A DNA stretch of 64,000 nt from Kocuria massiliensis (GTDB taxonomy: Bacteria > Actinomycetota > Actinomycetes > Actinomycetales > Micrococcaceae), in contig NZ_LT835161.1 in NCBI RefSeq assembly GCF_900169715.1, positions 186,001 through 250,000 of the forward strand, given 5' to 3'. The translations under genes were made by a program, and so were the position numbers. The notes below the pieces were generated by a model. It was not told the origin of the DNA and searched no databases. It saw only the letters and a list, made by a program, of their open reading frames with translations. Below are positions 52,372 through 62,272 of this stretch, piece by piece. The first letter of the stretch is position 1. Each line of letters begins with the position of its first letter.

Positions 52372-53145
52372 ATGACATTGACGGGTGACTTCACCGCCAT
52401 CACGGCCCAAGAAGGTCCAGACCGACTGCATATCCGTCTCGACCGTCCGGAGGTTCGCAATGCGATCGACGCGACCATGGTCGAAGAACTCCACCGCGTG
52501 TGCGACCACCTGGAGTCCGAGCCGAAGATCATGATCCTCTCCGGAACGGAAGTCAAGGGAAAGGGAGTGTTCGCATCCGGAGCGGACATCCGGCAGCTTC
52601 GAGAACGACGTCGTGACGACGCGCTCCGAGGGATCAACTCCCGACTTTTTGATCGACTGGCGCACCTTCCAATGCCGGTGATTGCGGCCGTCGACGGATA
52701 CGCCTTGGGCGGCGGGGCGGAGTTGGCGTGGGCGGCGGACTTCCGGATCGGAACGCCCCACGTCGTCATCGGCCAGCCGGAGACGGGACTCGGAATCGTG
52801 GCCGCGGCCGGCGCGATGTGGCGGCTCCGGGAACTTGCGGGCGAACCATTGGCCAAGGAAATGCTCCTGGCCGGCCGAACCCTCGGCGCCGAGGAGGCCC
52901 TCGCGGCGCGACTGATCACCGAAATCCACGAGCCAGAGGCATTGCTCGACGCCGCCCATGCGCTCGCGGATCGCATTGCGCGTCAGGATCCCCTCGCGAT
53001 TCGCATTGCCAAGGGGGTTTTTCATGCCCCGCGTGAGGCCCACCCGTACGTGGATGAGTTGGCTCAAGCCGTGCTCTTCGAATCAGAAGCAAAATTCGAC
53101 CGAATGCAGTCCTTCTTGGACCGCCGAAAGGAGCGACGCTCATGA
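52372..53145 (+). CDS. Enoyl-CoA hydratase/isomerase family protein (PaaF/PaaG-like)
   Basis: 257-residue crotonase-fold enzyme. Markers: LDRPEVRNAIDATMVEEL, the oxyanion-hole region ASGADIRQL and DGYALGGGAELAWAADFRI with QPETGLGIV carrying a candidate catalytic Glu. In the phenylacetate pathway this could be the 2,3-dehydroadipyl-CoA hydratase (PaaF) or the ring isomerase (PaaG); the sequence does not settle which. AAAGGG lies before the ATG, two bases after the thiolase stop; its stop overlaps the next start as ATGA. Confidence 0.85.
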   Translation: MTLTGDFTAITAQEGPDRLHIRLDRPEVRNAIDATMVEELHRVCDHLESEPKIMILSGTEVKGKGVFASGADIRQLRERRRDDALRGINSRLFDRLAHLPMPVIAAVDGYALGGGAELAWAADFRIGTPHVVIGQPETGLGIVAAAGAMWRLRELAGEPLAKEMLLAGRTLGAEEALAARLITEIHEPEALLDAAHALADRIARQDPLAIRIAKGVFHAPREAHPYVDELAQAVLFESEAKFDRMQSFLDRRKERRS

Positions 53146-54014
53146 AGCGTCCTGACCATACAGAACAGGCCCTCCCGCAGACCATCGGAGTGCTGGGAGG
53201 CGGGCGCATGGGGTCCGGCATCGCGCACGCATTTCTTATTGTGGGGGTGCGGGTGGTGGTCGTCGAGGTCAACGACGACGCCGTCTCGGCCGCTCGAGGG
53301 CGCATTGAGAAGGACGTTTCGGCCTCGGTAGAACGCGGCAAAATTGAGGGCACGGCTGGTGAATGGCTTGACCGCCTGAACGTCACCACGGACGCCTCGT
53401 CATTCAGTGAGTGCGGCTTGGTGGTTGAAGCCGTCCCGGAGATGTGGGACCTCAAAGTGGAGTCGCTCCGGCGCGCCGAGTCCCAGCTGCACGACGACGC
53501 GTGGTTGGCGACGAATACGTCATCGATGTCCGTGGATGGTTTGGCGGGGGAGCTGAAGAGTCCCGAACGGTTTTGCGGCTTGCACTTCTTTAACCCCGTG
53601 CCGGCATCGAAGTTGGTGGAGGTCGTGCTGGGCCGGCGGACCTCGGAGGAGCTTCGCGAAAGGGCCCAAGAGTGGGTCGCCGGACTGGGCAAGACGCCGG
53701 TCACGGTGCATGATGCTCCCGGATTTGCTTCGTCTAGATTGGGAGTTGCGCTGTCCCTCGAAGCGATCCGCATGGTCGAAGAAGGCGTGGCCTCCCCTGA
53801 AGATATCGATCTCGCCATGACGCTGGGCTACAAGCATCCCGTGGGTCCGCTCGCCCTCACGGATATCGTCGGTCTCGACGTCCGCCTGGGCATCGCTGAG
53901 TACCTGGAATCCCAACTCGGGCCCCGTTTCGCCCCACCGCAGCTCATGCGCGACATGGTCGAGCGTGGAGAATTGGGGAAAAAGGCGGGGAAGGGGTTTT
54001 ATTCCTACGAGTAG
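53142..54014 (+). CDS. paaH: 3-hydroxyacyl-CoA dehydrogenase (PaaH-type)
   Basis: 290-residue NAD-dependent dehydrogenase oxidising 3-hydroxyadipyl-CoA or 3-hydroxybutyryl-CoA. The Rossmann loop GVLGGGRMGSGIAHAF is followed by an acidic strand end VVVVEVND; catalytic-domain motifs are ATNTSSMSV, GLHFFNPVPASKLVEVV and GFASSRLGVALSLEAIRM. C-terminal KKAGKGFYSYE closes the fold. It completes the beta-oxidation-like lower phenylacetate module. Downstream the base composition changes abruptly into the helicase gene. Confidence 0.88.
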   Translation: MKRPDHTEQALPQTIGVLGGGRMGSGIAHAFLIVGVRVVVVEVNDDAVSAARGRIEKDVSASVERGKIEGTAGEWLDRLNVTTDASSFSECGLVVEAVPEMWDLKVESLRRAESQLHDDAWLATNTSSMSVDGLAGELKSPERFCGLHFFNPVPASKLVEVVLGRRTSEELRERAQEWVAGLGKTPVTVHDAPGFASSRLGVALSLEAIRMVEEGVASPEDIDLAMTLGYKHPVGPLALTDIVGLDVRLGIAEYLESQLGPRFAPPQLMRDMVERGELGKKAGKGFYSYE

Positions 54015-54202
54015 TCGGATAAATCCAAAACTCAGAACCTACGCGTGATCCTATGTCCTTGCGGATGTCGGGCGTGAAAATTCGTAGCCGCAGACCGAGT
54101 AATAGTTCGTGGCTCAGGTTACATGGCTAGACTGCTGATGTACGTGACGGCGAAATTTCAGATCCTCAACCTTGGATCTCATGCGAATTAGGGAGAAGCC
54201 CA

Positions 54203-57200
54203 TTGAGCGAGGGCGGACTTGTTGACGGCGTGGACAATCGAGAAGAACGTATTGCCGACCTTCAATTTATTGTAGATTTACAATTATCTGACACTGAATT
54301 TGGTCTTAAACGACACACGTTCTCGGCGGGAAACGCCAGAATTACGGTTTGCTTCAGGGAAGCTATCAACTTTGCGCTGGTACACAATGGGGTAGGGCCA
54401 CTGGCTGGTATTGGAATCATTAATACAGATTCTGCACGCCCCCTGACGGTTGACCAGATGCGCGCTTCGCTCGCGAGCCTTGAGGCGGAAGCGGACCGGA
54501 GTGAATCTTCCGTTAGCCAATATTCATGGACGGGTGACGGCCGCGAGGTTGACCCTGACTCGTTTCTGGTGATGGACCAAACCGAGTTGGCCTGGTCATT
54601 GCCGGCGGAGAGCTTCATTAACATCGATGAGGCCAGCGCCGATGAGTTGAGATTGCAATTTTCCATTGATGGCCACGATGTACATCAGACCATCCCCATC
54701 CGGCGTTTAGCCCACGATGAGTGGAACGCTACGACGGTTCCGGAACTTCTGGCGGCATTCGTACGTCCTCGAGCTGACGCGGTTCAGGACATTCTGTCCA
54801 ATGCGGCGGATATTTTGCAGAAAACCACAGGTGACCCAAGTCTGGTGGGCTATCAGCGGGGCGAGGCGAGAGTTCGAGCGACCGCCAGGGCAATATATGA
54901 GGCATTGCAAAGTGCGGGAATTCGTTATTCGGAGCCACCTGCCTCGTTCGAGGCCACGGGGCAACGAATTCGGACCCATGATGATGTGCTGATGCGGAAA
55001 TTTGGGACATGTATCGATCTCTCATTGCTCTACGCTGCGTGTCTCGAAGAGGCGGGGTTGAATCCGGTCGTGGCGATCTGCCCCGGGCATGCACTAGCCG
55101 GCCTGTTTCTCGATGATGCGGCACCCAAGAGGTTTGTTGTGTCTACGCCCGAGCAGCTGAGCAATCTCTTCGGCGGTGACTTGATGCTTGCGGTCGAGAC
55201 GGTTGGTTTCACCTTTGGCGCCGAGAGAGATTTTGATGATGCAGTCCGTGAAGCACATCGGAAGGCTGACGGTGGTCGCGGCATTCGTTATGTGTTGGAT
55301 ATCCGGGCCGCCCATCGGCGGGTCAGGCCTCTACCCAAGATCTCGACTGTGGATGGAACGAGGATCATCGAGACGGTCTCCGTGGCTGTTTCCCGGCGCG
55401 TGCCGGGCGCCCCGGGCGCCGTCACGCGCAGCGAACCTGCGGCGATTGATAGAGCACCGGCTCGCGTCCAAGGGTGGATGGGAAACCTCCTCGACCTCAC
55501 GAGACGCAATCCATTGCTTAACCTGTCATCGAGGAGGGGCGTCGAAGTTCTGGTTCCTTCGGTTCAACTGGGCGACCTCGAGGATTACATCCAATCCCAC
55601 GGCGTCGTGAGATTGCGGACGGCGGACGATCTATCCGACCTCCAACGTAGCCGTGGTTGGTCGTCCGTGAGGCAAGTTCCGGAAGAAGAACTCTTCCAAG
55701 TTTTCGATCAGGAGAATGCCCTCTTCGTCCATAACGAAGGTGGGAGTGCGGCGAATAAGTTGATTCGTATGCGTCGAGAGGCACGTGCCGCCGTGGAGGA
55801 AACGGGCTCGAACAGCCTGTTTCTTACGATTGGTACGTTCCAGTGGGTCGACAGTGCTGGTGGAGTCGGTGGGACCGCTCCCCTCTACCTCCTTCCGGTG
55901 GTTCTCGCGGGTTCGAAGTCGAGTGCATTTGAGGTTTCGCTCGACCCGGGCCAGGAAATAGTGCCCAATAACTGCCTCATCGAGAAATTGAAACAGGAAC
56001 ATGGAGTCGAGTTTGACGTTCTCGAGAACCCTCATAAGGACAGTAGTGGCATCGATATTCAACGAATACTTGCCGAACTAAGGGATGAATTCGTCCGCAA
56101 GGGCCTTGAATTCTCTGTTAACGAACAGGTGTACCTCGCAAACTTGCAGTTTTCGACGATTGACCTTTGGCGAGACATCAAGAATAACTGGGAGAAATTA
56201 GCCGAGAAACCTTTGGTTTCCCATTTGGTCAATAGCACTGGGGAAGTGTTCGCTGACTCCGTCGATGCACCGGAGGTGGTCGCGACCGATGAAGTGGATG
56301 CTTGCCTGCCCCTGCCGGCGGATTCAAGCCAGTTGGCCGCCATCAAGGCGGCAACGGCCGGTTGCAGCTTTGTGCTGGAAGGCCCTCCGGGAACTGGAAA
56401 GTCCCAGACCATTACGAACATGATCGTTGATGGCATCGCGTCTGGACGAAGCATCCTATTTGTGGCCGAAAAACAAGCTGCTTTGGAAGTCGTCGAGGAA
56501 AGGCTGAAGCGTGCAGGAGTAGGATCGCTGGTCCTCAATGTCCACGGAGCCAAGCAGTCCGCTGCACCTGTGAGAAAGCAACTTGCGGAGTCACTCGATG
56601 ATCATCGAGTACCGAACCCGGCTGCATTTGAAGTGCTGACTTCCCAGCTTCGTGACGACATCGAAACGCTGACACGATATCCTCACGCGCTTCACGATTC
56701 ATCAGAAAACGGGACAAGTGTGTGGTCTTTGTATCAGCACTGGGCACAACTTGATTCTTCTCGGAGCGCGACGGATGAGTGGACGCCGGAAGACCTTGGC
56801 CTAAGTTCCGGCACGGTGAATTCGTATGGGGATGAACTGCTCGAATTGGCTTCTCGATCCCATCGCTTGAGCCGACGGAATGTGGTTCCACGTTCGAGCC
56901 CAGAATGGGATGTGCTCGTACAAGGCATCGCCTCGGACGACTCCGCCTTGTCTCCAGGCGTGCTGGAGGACTTATTGGATGCGGTGGGCCGGTTGCTCGA
57001 GGCCTTTGATCACGTGCGTGAACCAGTGGCGACCGCTCTAGACCTGCTACATGACAGGCGGGAGCTCTTTGTCGAATGGCTCGAGGGGCTTCCGGCTCAG
57101 CGATCTGCAATTCCCAGTCAGCTTCAATCTCCCGACCCCTCACCCGAGAGTCTCCATTCCATCAAGAGGGAGGCTGGTGAACTCTCGACGCGTTGGAGTT

Positions 57201-60200
57201 CCTTTGCCGCCAAATTGACGCCCGCGGCCTATCATCTGGACCTATCGAAGCTGCGGGCGGACTATCGATCGGCTCAGGACGCGAATATCTTCAAACGTCA
57301 CCGTCTGCTCAAGAACTCCACGGATGAGATTCTCACGATAGTTCAACCGGTATGTGCAGACGAATATAAGGATGAGCCCTTAAGGCTTCTCAACGATGTT
57401 GAAGCACTGCATGCAGAAACCCGACAGCTTTCCGACAAGGTTAAGAGTGTCTTGGGGAGCAAGAATTTCGATCCATTCGCGGACGCCACTTTCCAGTGGC
57501 TGGATCATGAAATTCACCTTGCCTCTGAAACTCTCAGGCAAAGGAATCTTCTCCGTCGTCTCATAGCCGATAGGCCAAGGGCGGCCGATGCCTTAGAACA
57601 ATTGGTCGTCAGTGACCTGGACGCAACTCTGCGAGGAGATCATCTTGCAGAGGTGGAGCAGTTATATCGGGCTTGGGATGAGGTGTGTAGCTCAGCTTGC
57701 CTCACGTCGACCTCCAGCAAGGCTTGGATGGATGGACGCTCTCCCATCGAGATCATTCGCAAAAATCGTGAAGGTTGGAACCTTTCACTGAGTCCTGAGA
57801 ATAGGACCAGTGCTGTGGAAGGGCTCGAATTCCTTGTGGTGCTGGAGCGACTACGGACCATAGGCGTTCCGGTGGTTGCTGATGAACTCGCTCGTGGAAC
57901 GTCAGCTGCTGGATTGGAGGATGCAATGGCGATTGCGACGGCGCGTGTGCTCCTTGACGATGCCTTGCGCCGTTCAGGTCTCGCTTCCACCGACAAACAC
58001 GAGTACTTGGACGATGTGGAGAAGTACTTGAAGTCCTCCCGGCAACTGAAAAAGGGACTGGTGAGGGAAGTACCGGCTCAACTGATCGAGGCGAGTAGTC
58101 GGCAGAAATCGATCAATTCGAGATTACGCAAAGAGATTGACCGGAGTCGCGGTGGCAGCGTTCGGCAAATGTTTGAGCGATTTGGTGAACAAATACTTCA
58201 GGTCACGCCGTGTGTTCTGATGAGTCCGGCGTCTGTTGCCCGATTTTTGAGCGTCGGCGCAGCGAATTTTGACACGGTCATCTTCGATGAGGCTTCACAG
58301 ATTCGAGTCGCAGACGCAGTGGGTGCTTTGGGTCGAGCCGCCGCGGCCGTCGTCGTCGGGGACTCGAAGCAGATGCCCCCGGGGTCTTCGTTTGCCGCAA
58401 CGCAAGATGATGAGTCGGAGTTTGACGGGGAGATGGCCGTTGGGGACCAGGAATCTATCCTCTCAGAGGCTGTGGCCTCGGGTATGAATCAACGATGGTT
58501 GTCCTGGCATTACCGGAGTCGGGATGACTCGTTGATTGAGTTTTCCAATCGCAGGTATTACCGAAATCGCCTTTCCGTATTCCCGTCCCCTCCGGGGCGA
58601 CGTTCCGGTATGGGTGTCGAATCGGTGTTCGTGGGTGGACAGTTCGGCCACGGTGCTGAAAGGACCAACCCAAAGGAGTGCGAGATTATTGTCCAAGAAG
58701 TGCGCCATAGGCTTGCTCGTGATCCATCGGCATCTCTGGGCATCATCACCTTCAACGTCCAACAGCGAGACCTCATTTTGGACCAGCTGGAGAATTGTCA
58801 GGATGAGGCGGTGCGGAAGGCGCTAACGAGTTCGCGGGACCCTCTGTTCGTGAAGAATTTGGACAATGTGCAGGGTGACGAACGTGATCACATCTTCTTC
58901 TCGCTGGCTTTCTCCCCTCGAGCGGACGACGGACGCATGCCCATGAATTTCGGCCCGCTCAATAATGTCGGCGGTGAGAGAAGGTTGAATGTTGCGGTGA
59001 CCCGAGCGAGGGAATCGGTAACCCTCTATACCTCGATAAAGTCCAGTGAACTCGACCTGAAACGAACTAGAGCCCTTGGTGTTGCCCACCTCAAGGAGTA
59101 CCTCGCTTTCGCTGAAGGGCGTACCCGAACCGAATCGGCAGTTCACCAGGAACGCTATGACCTGTATCGGGATTCCGTGCGAGACGCCTTGGTGGAACGA
59201 GGGCTAGAGGTTGTCACCGACGTCGGGGTTTCTAGTTTTCGGGTTGATTTGGCCGTGCGAGCTTCACCGTCGCACGGTTGGTTGGCCGTTGTCCTCGATA
59301 CACCGGAGTGGGCGGAGCGCATTGCGGTATCCGACCGTGTGGCCCTACCGTCACAGATTCTGGAGGGCGTGATGGGCTGGCAAGGGACCTATCAGATGCT
59401 TCTCCCTGTATGGCATGCGGATCCGATGGCGACCGTCGCCGACGTGGAGCGATGCGCTCAGGCGCTGTCCCAACCGGAACCCAGCGTAGACGCGACTCGC
59501 GAGCCCGTGGATGTAGAAACCGATGGCACTCAGGTGCAGTCCATGGAAGAGACGGTGTCACCTCGTAAAGATGACTTTTCAAGCCTCGTCGAGTCTTTTC
59601 ACAGCGACGAGGACCTGACGTCGCTGGGCCACGAGGAATCCTCAGAATCGTTGTTGGTTCGAAGCGCGGGCGAAGTTCACGCTCCGAACGCGCAGAATAT
59701 CGCATCCAAAGCTGAGGACTTTGGTGGCCAGCATGAATATAGGGAGTATCCGGAGAAGTCCATAGGTAACCGAGAGGAACTGGACCAGCTCAAGGATGCA
59801 GCGGTGCGTGAGAAAGTGTCTCAACATCTCAGCGACATCATTAATGTTGAAGGCCCGATTGAGGAGAGTCGCCTCGCCAAGATTCTGGGGAGCGGATTTG
59901 GCTTCGGACGGATTACGGGAGGCCGGTCCCGAGATATTTTGGCTCTGGCTCGGGAAACACCTGAACGCCTCGACGGGTTTGGAACGTTCTACTGGCCCGA
60001 ATCGATCAACCCCGAGCTGTATTCCGGCTATCGCCCTCGCGGCGACGCCGGCAACTACGAAGCTCGGGAAATATCGCCTCGTGAGGTTGCGAATGCCATG
60101 ACATCGGTCCTTCAACAGCGTGTCGAAAATGCGGAATCTGCTCCGACTCGAGAGGAACTGATTCGAGAGGCCGCGAACCTGTTCAACTTCAACCGTGTCG

Positions 60201-60298
60201 GAGCGAGAATACGAGACCACTTTGGGCGAGTCATCGATTGGAAATTGTCAGCAGGTAGCTTCCAACTGACGGACACGAATCACGTCATCTTGGGCTAA
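54203..60298 (+). CDS. DUF4011-SF1 helicase-nuclease-DUF3320 protein with transglutaminase-like domain (Hhe-like)
   Basis: 2,031 residues, predicted antiphage effector. Order: an N-terminal domain; a transglutaminase-like segment with C270 (MRKFGTCIDLS) and H296 (CPGHALAG); DUF4011 from about residue 424 (GNLLDLTRRNPLLNLSSR); SF1 helicase with Walker A GPPGTGKS (727-734), DEAS (1362-1365), GDSKQMPPGS (about 1385), NVQGDERDHIFFS (about 1555) and NVAVTRARE (about 1596); a probable MTES_1575/Vsr-type nuclease fold (about 1640-1740, FRVDLAVRAS); and DUF3320 winged helix near 1865-1920. TTG start with GGGAGA upstream. The N-terminal coding sequence is strikingly AT-rich (about 32% GC in 54241-54300), suggesting transfer. 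Single-gene unit ended by a 24-bp hairpin. Confidence 0.85.
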   Translation: MSEGGLVDGVDNREERIADLQFIVDLQLSDTEFGLKRHTFSAGNARITVCFREAINFALVHNGVGPLAGIGIINTDSARPLTVDQMRASLASLEAEADRSESSVSQYSWTGDGREVDPDSFLVMDQTELAWSLPAESFINIDEASADELRLQFSIDGHDVHQTIPIRRLAHDEWNATTVPELLAAFVRPRADAVQDILSNAADILQKTTGDPSLVGYQRGEARVRATARAIYEALQSAGIRYSEPPASFEATGQRIRTHDDVLMRKFGTCIDLSLLYAACLEEAGLNPVVAICPGHALAGLFLDDAAPKRFVVSTPEQLSNLFGGDLMLAVETVGFTFGAERDFDDAVREAHRKADGGRGIRYVLDIRAAHRRVRPLPKISTVDGTRIIETVSVAVSRRVPGAPGAVTRSEPAAIDRAPARVQGWMGNLLDLTRRNPLLNLSSRRGVEVLVPSVQLGDLEDYIQSHGVVRLRTADDLSDLQRSRGWSSVRQVPEEELFQVFDQENALFVHNEGGSAANKLIRMRREARAAVEETGSNSLFLTIGTFQWVDSAGGVGGTAPLYLLPVVLAGSKSSAFEVSLDPGQEIVPNNCLIEKLKQEHGVEFDVLENPHKDSSGIDIQRILAELRDEFVRKGLEFSVNEQVYLANLQFSTIDLWRDIKNNWEKLAEKPLVSHLVNSTGEVFADSVDAPEVVATDEVDACLPLPADSSQLAAIKAATAGCSFVLEGPPGTGKSQTITNMIVDGIASGRSILFVAEKQAALEVVEERLKRAGVGSLVLNVHGAKQSAAPVRKQLAESLDDHRVPNPAAFEVLTSQLRDDIETLTRYPHALHDSSENGTSVWSLYQHWAQLDSSRSATDEWTPEDLGLSSGTVNSYGDELLELASRSHRLSRRNVVPRSSPEWDVLVQGIASDDSALSPGVLEDLLDAVGRLLEAFDHVREPVATALDLLHDRRELFVEWLEGLPAQRSAIPSQLQSPDPSPESLHSIKREAGELSTRWSSFAAKLTPAAYHLDLSKLRADYRSAQDANIFKRHRLLKNSTDEILTIVQPVCADEYKDEPLRLLNDVEALHAETRQLSDKVKSVLGSKNFDPFADATFQWLDHEIHLASETLRQRNLLRRLIADRPRAADALEQLVVSDLDATLRGDHLAEVEQLYRAWDEVCSSACLTSTSSKAWMDGRSPIEIIRKNREGWNLSLSPENRTSAVEGLEFLVVLERLRTIGVPVVADELARGTSAAGLEDAMAIATARVLLDDALRRSGLASTDKHEYLDDVEKYLKSSRQLKKGLVREVPAQLIEASSRQKSINSRLRKEIDRSRGGSVRQMFERFGEQILQVTPCVLMSPASVARFLSVGAANFDTVIFDEASQIRVADAVGALGRAAAAVVVGDSKQMPPGSSFAATQDDESEFDGEMAVGDQESILSEAVASGMNQRWLSWHYRSRDDSLIEFSNRRYYRNRLSVFPSPPGRRSGMGVESVFVGGQFGHGAERTNPKECEIIVQEVRHRLARDPSASLGIITFNVQQRDLILDQLENCQDEAVRKALTSSRDPLFVKNLDNVQGDERDHIFFSLAFSPRADDGRMPMNFGPLNNVGGERRLNVAVTRARESVTLYTSIKSSELDLKRTRALGVAHLKEYLAFAEGRTRTESAVHQERYDLYRDSVRDALVERGLEVVTDVGVSSFRVDLAVRASPSHGWLAVVLDTPEWAERIAVSDRVALPSQILEGVMGWQGTYQMLLPVWHADPMATVADVERCAQALSQPEPSVDATREPVDVETDGTQVQSMEETVSPRKDDFSSLVESFHSDEDLTSLGHEESSESLLVRSAGEVHAPNAQNIASKAEDFGGQHEYREYPEKSIGNREELDQLKDAAVREKVSQHLSDIINVEGPIEESRLAKILGSGFGFGRITGGRSRDILALARETPERLDGFGTFYWPESINPELYSGYRPRGDAGNYEAREISPREVANAMTSVLQQRVENAESAPTREELIREAANLFNFNRVGARIRDHFGRVIDWKLSAGSFQLTDTNHVILG

Positions 60299-60302
60299 TA
60301 CC

Positions 60303-60355
60303 GGATCCCCGGTGCCTGTCAGACGACTGCATCGTCTGACAGGCACCGGGGATCC
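60303..60355. terminator. 24-bp perfect hairpin between helicase and lipoprotein genes
   Basis: 60303-60326 pairs without mismatch with 60332-60355 around a 5-nt loop, five bases after the helicase stop. It can act as a bidirectional terminator for the two convergent genes. No T tract is visible. Confidence 0.85.
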
Positions 60356-60373
60356 AATCATGACGGAGCAGGT

Positions 60374-61348
60374 CTACTGGTACGTCACGACCCACGGCTT
60401 CGGCGTCATCTGGTAGGTCTGCTCCGGCGTCGCCATGGGAGAATCTTCGTCGTAGAAGTTCTTCCACGACATGAAGATGCCCTGCGGAAGGCCCTGTTGG
60501 AGGGCATCCCACGTCTGTTTCTTCAGCTCTTGTGAACCGTGGCCGTCGGCGTGCAGGGTCAACGCCAGTTCGGGGTGTGAGGTATTAAGAGTTTCGCGAT
60601 TTTGAATCATCGATCCCGCGAATTGGTGGATGACCACGGCCTTCTGCGGCAGATCCTCACGGCGGGTGAGGTCTGCGACGTAGTCCATGGACTCGTTGAG
60701 TTCGGCGGCGGTGACTGAGCCGATCTGCTCCAGCGGGCGTTGACCCGGGGCCAACCGCCATTCGGCGTCGTACCCCACTCCCACGTTCGGATCTTTGAGG
60801 ATGTCCTCATATTCCTTGACTTGGCTCGTGAAGTCCTGGGCGCCCGGCTGGAAATCCAGGATCACGTACACACCGTTCTTCTTTGCAGCGTCGAGCAACG
60901 GCTTGAGGCTTTCGGGAGACAATTCGTTGGAGTAGTCCCCATCTGCTCCAGGGACGGAGTCGGCCACCGTGGCGATGACCTCAAACGCCGGAATGACGGG
61001 CTCCTTGCTGTAGGGCTCGTATTGCTTCGCCAGCTCCTTGACCCTCTGGACCGATTCTTCCGGGCCCTGTTCACCGAGCGCTCCGAGGTGTGGATCATTC
61101 GGTGCACCGTAGAGGGCTACCATGCGGCGATCGGGAAATACCGTTCTTCCTCCACCGATCAATTCCGATGGTTTATGAGACTCTCCTTCTGAGGGAGATG
61201 AGCTCTGCCCCGACGAGCTCTGACCGGATGCGTTAGCGGACCCTTGAGCATCTGGGGAATTGGAGGCGCATCCACCGAGCAGGAGGCTGGATAAAGCCAA
61301 GGCTCCCAGGCAAAGGTAGGTGGGCAGGGTCTTGCCGAAACTGGGCAT
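60374..61348 (-). CDS. Putative lipoprotein with TIM-barrel-like secreted domain
   Basis: 324 residues. Lipoprotein signal ends LLLGGC (lipidated C27), then a Ser/Gly/Gln-rich linker to about residue 60. The remainder alternates strands and helices: MVALYGAPNDPHLGALGEQ, VIPAFEVIATVADS, GVYVILDFQPG, GVGYDAEWRL, KAVVIHQFAGSMI, QGIFMSWKNFYDED. This resembles secreted TIM-barrel hydrolase-like domains, but I do not recognise a specific family or catalytic pair. The ATG at 61348 has GGAG nine bases upstream; the longer frame to 61456 lacks one. Confidence 0.7.
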   Translation of the reverse strand: MPSFGKTLPTYLCLGALALSSLLLGGCASNSPDAQGSANASGQSSSGQSSSPSEGESHKPSELIGGGRTVFPDRRMVALYGAPNDPHLGALGEQGPEESVQRVKELAKQYEPYSKEPVIPAFEVIATVADSVPGADGDYSNELSPESLKPLLDAAKKNGVYVILDFQPGAQDFTSQVKEYEDILKDPNVGVGYDAEWRLAPGQRPLEQIGSVTAAELNESMDYVADLTRREDLPQKAVVIHQFAGSMIQNRETLNTSHPELALTLHADGHGSQELKKQTWDALQQGLPQGIFMSWKNFYDEDSPMATPEQTYQMTPKPWVVTYQ

Positions 61349-61513
61349 GGTGTGGTTCTCCGACGGTGTGCGAGGTGTGGTTCTGACGAATGTGTCGGAA
61401 CCACGATAGCCATTCGCGACCAGACTTACCAGCGAGTATACTCTTGCGAATTTCAACCGCGTGAAGGCGTTTTTCTCCGTCTTGGCTGAGGCCTTGAGGT
61501 GCCGAAGTTCTGC

Positions 61514-62266
61514 CTACGAGGTCTCTGGTGTTCGCGTGTACCGCAGGAGCAACTCGTCGCCCGCCTGGAGCGCCGAGGAGAGCCGCATCCGTGTGGCGAC
61601 GGCGCGTTCGGCATGACCGATGCGGCTCGCTTTTCCGGCCGTCAACGTCGGGGAGAGGGTCAAGCAGAGTTCGTCGACGGCGTCGACGGCCACGAAGGCC
61701 CCAAAGAGCGATGGCCCGCCCTCGCCGTGGACGGTGCGTAAACCCCGCTCGTGAAGGAGCCTCCGGACCTGAAGTGGCTCGACGTCGTCTCTTCCGGCGG
61801 AAACGACATCAGCAACCTCGTCGAGTTCCCGTCGCCGCTCCTCGGGCGCCTCCGTGACCGTCAGGATTACGGGCCGAACCGGCGCCTCGGCAAATATGGG
61901 CGAGCGCGGATCGAGGTTCAAGGTACGGGAAACCACGGCAAAGACTGGGTGGTCGGCCAGCCCCCGCTTGCGGCGCCAGGTCACGGCCTGATCGTCGAGT
62001 CGCATGGCACCGTACCCCTCGTGGCGTACGGTCCCCGCGGCCACGAGCACCGCGTCGGCAGGGCGGCGCAACAGATTGAGAACCCGCTGGTCCGCATCGT
62101 CCCCAAGGCCGCCGGACGCTCCATCCAAGGTTGCGGCGCCGTCGAGGGACGCTATGAAGTTCATGCGGAGCCACGGGCGGTCGTCGGGAAACGCGTAGGT
62201 GTCCAGTAGGGCCTCATCGTCCAGAGCCGGGGTATTCGTCGCGATGCGGTGGATCGGTGTGCTCAT
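61514..62266 (-). CDS. RibD C-terminal-like (pyrimidine/dihydrofolate) reductase
   Basis: 250-residue NADPH-dependent reductase of the RibD_C/DHFR-like fold without a deaminase domain. Motifs: WLRMNFIASLDGAATLDG, DAVLVAAGTVRHEGYG and HGEGGPSLFGAFV. It may reduce a riboflavin-pathway pyrimidine or a pterin. It starts six bases after the FolP homologue, in the same operon, which favours a pterin-related job (inference). Confidence 0.85.
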   Translation of the reverse strand: MSTPIHRIATNTPALDDEALLDTYAFPDDRPWLRMNFIASLDGAATLDGASGGLGDDADQRVLNLLRRPADAVLVAAGTVRHEGYGAMRLDDQAVTWRRKRGLADHPVFAVVSRTLNLDPRSPIFAEAPVRPVILTVTEAPEERRRELDEVADVVSAGRDDVEPLQVRRLLHERGLRTVHGEGGPSLFGAFVAVDAVDELCLTLSPTLTAGKASRIGHAERAVATRMRLSSALQAGDELLLRYTRTPETS

Positions 62267-62272
62267 GAGGCC

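Noticed and set aside
54203-60298. A full multi-gene defence island
   Set aside because: Only this one gene looks defensive; flanking genes are phenylacetate, folate and lipoprotein genes, and no integrase, restriction or toxin-antitoxin genes are visible.
60303-60355. Insertion-sequence terminal repeat
   Set aside because: The two arms are only five bases apart and flank no transposase; a terminator hairpin explains them better.
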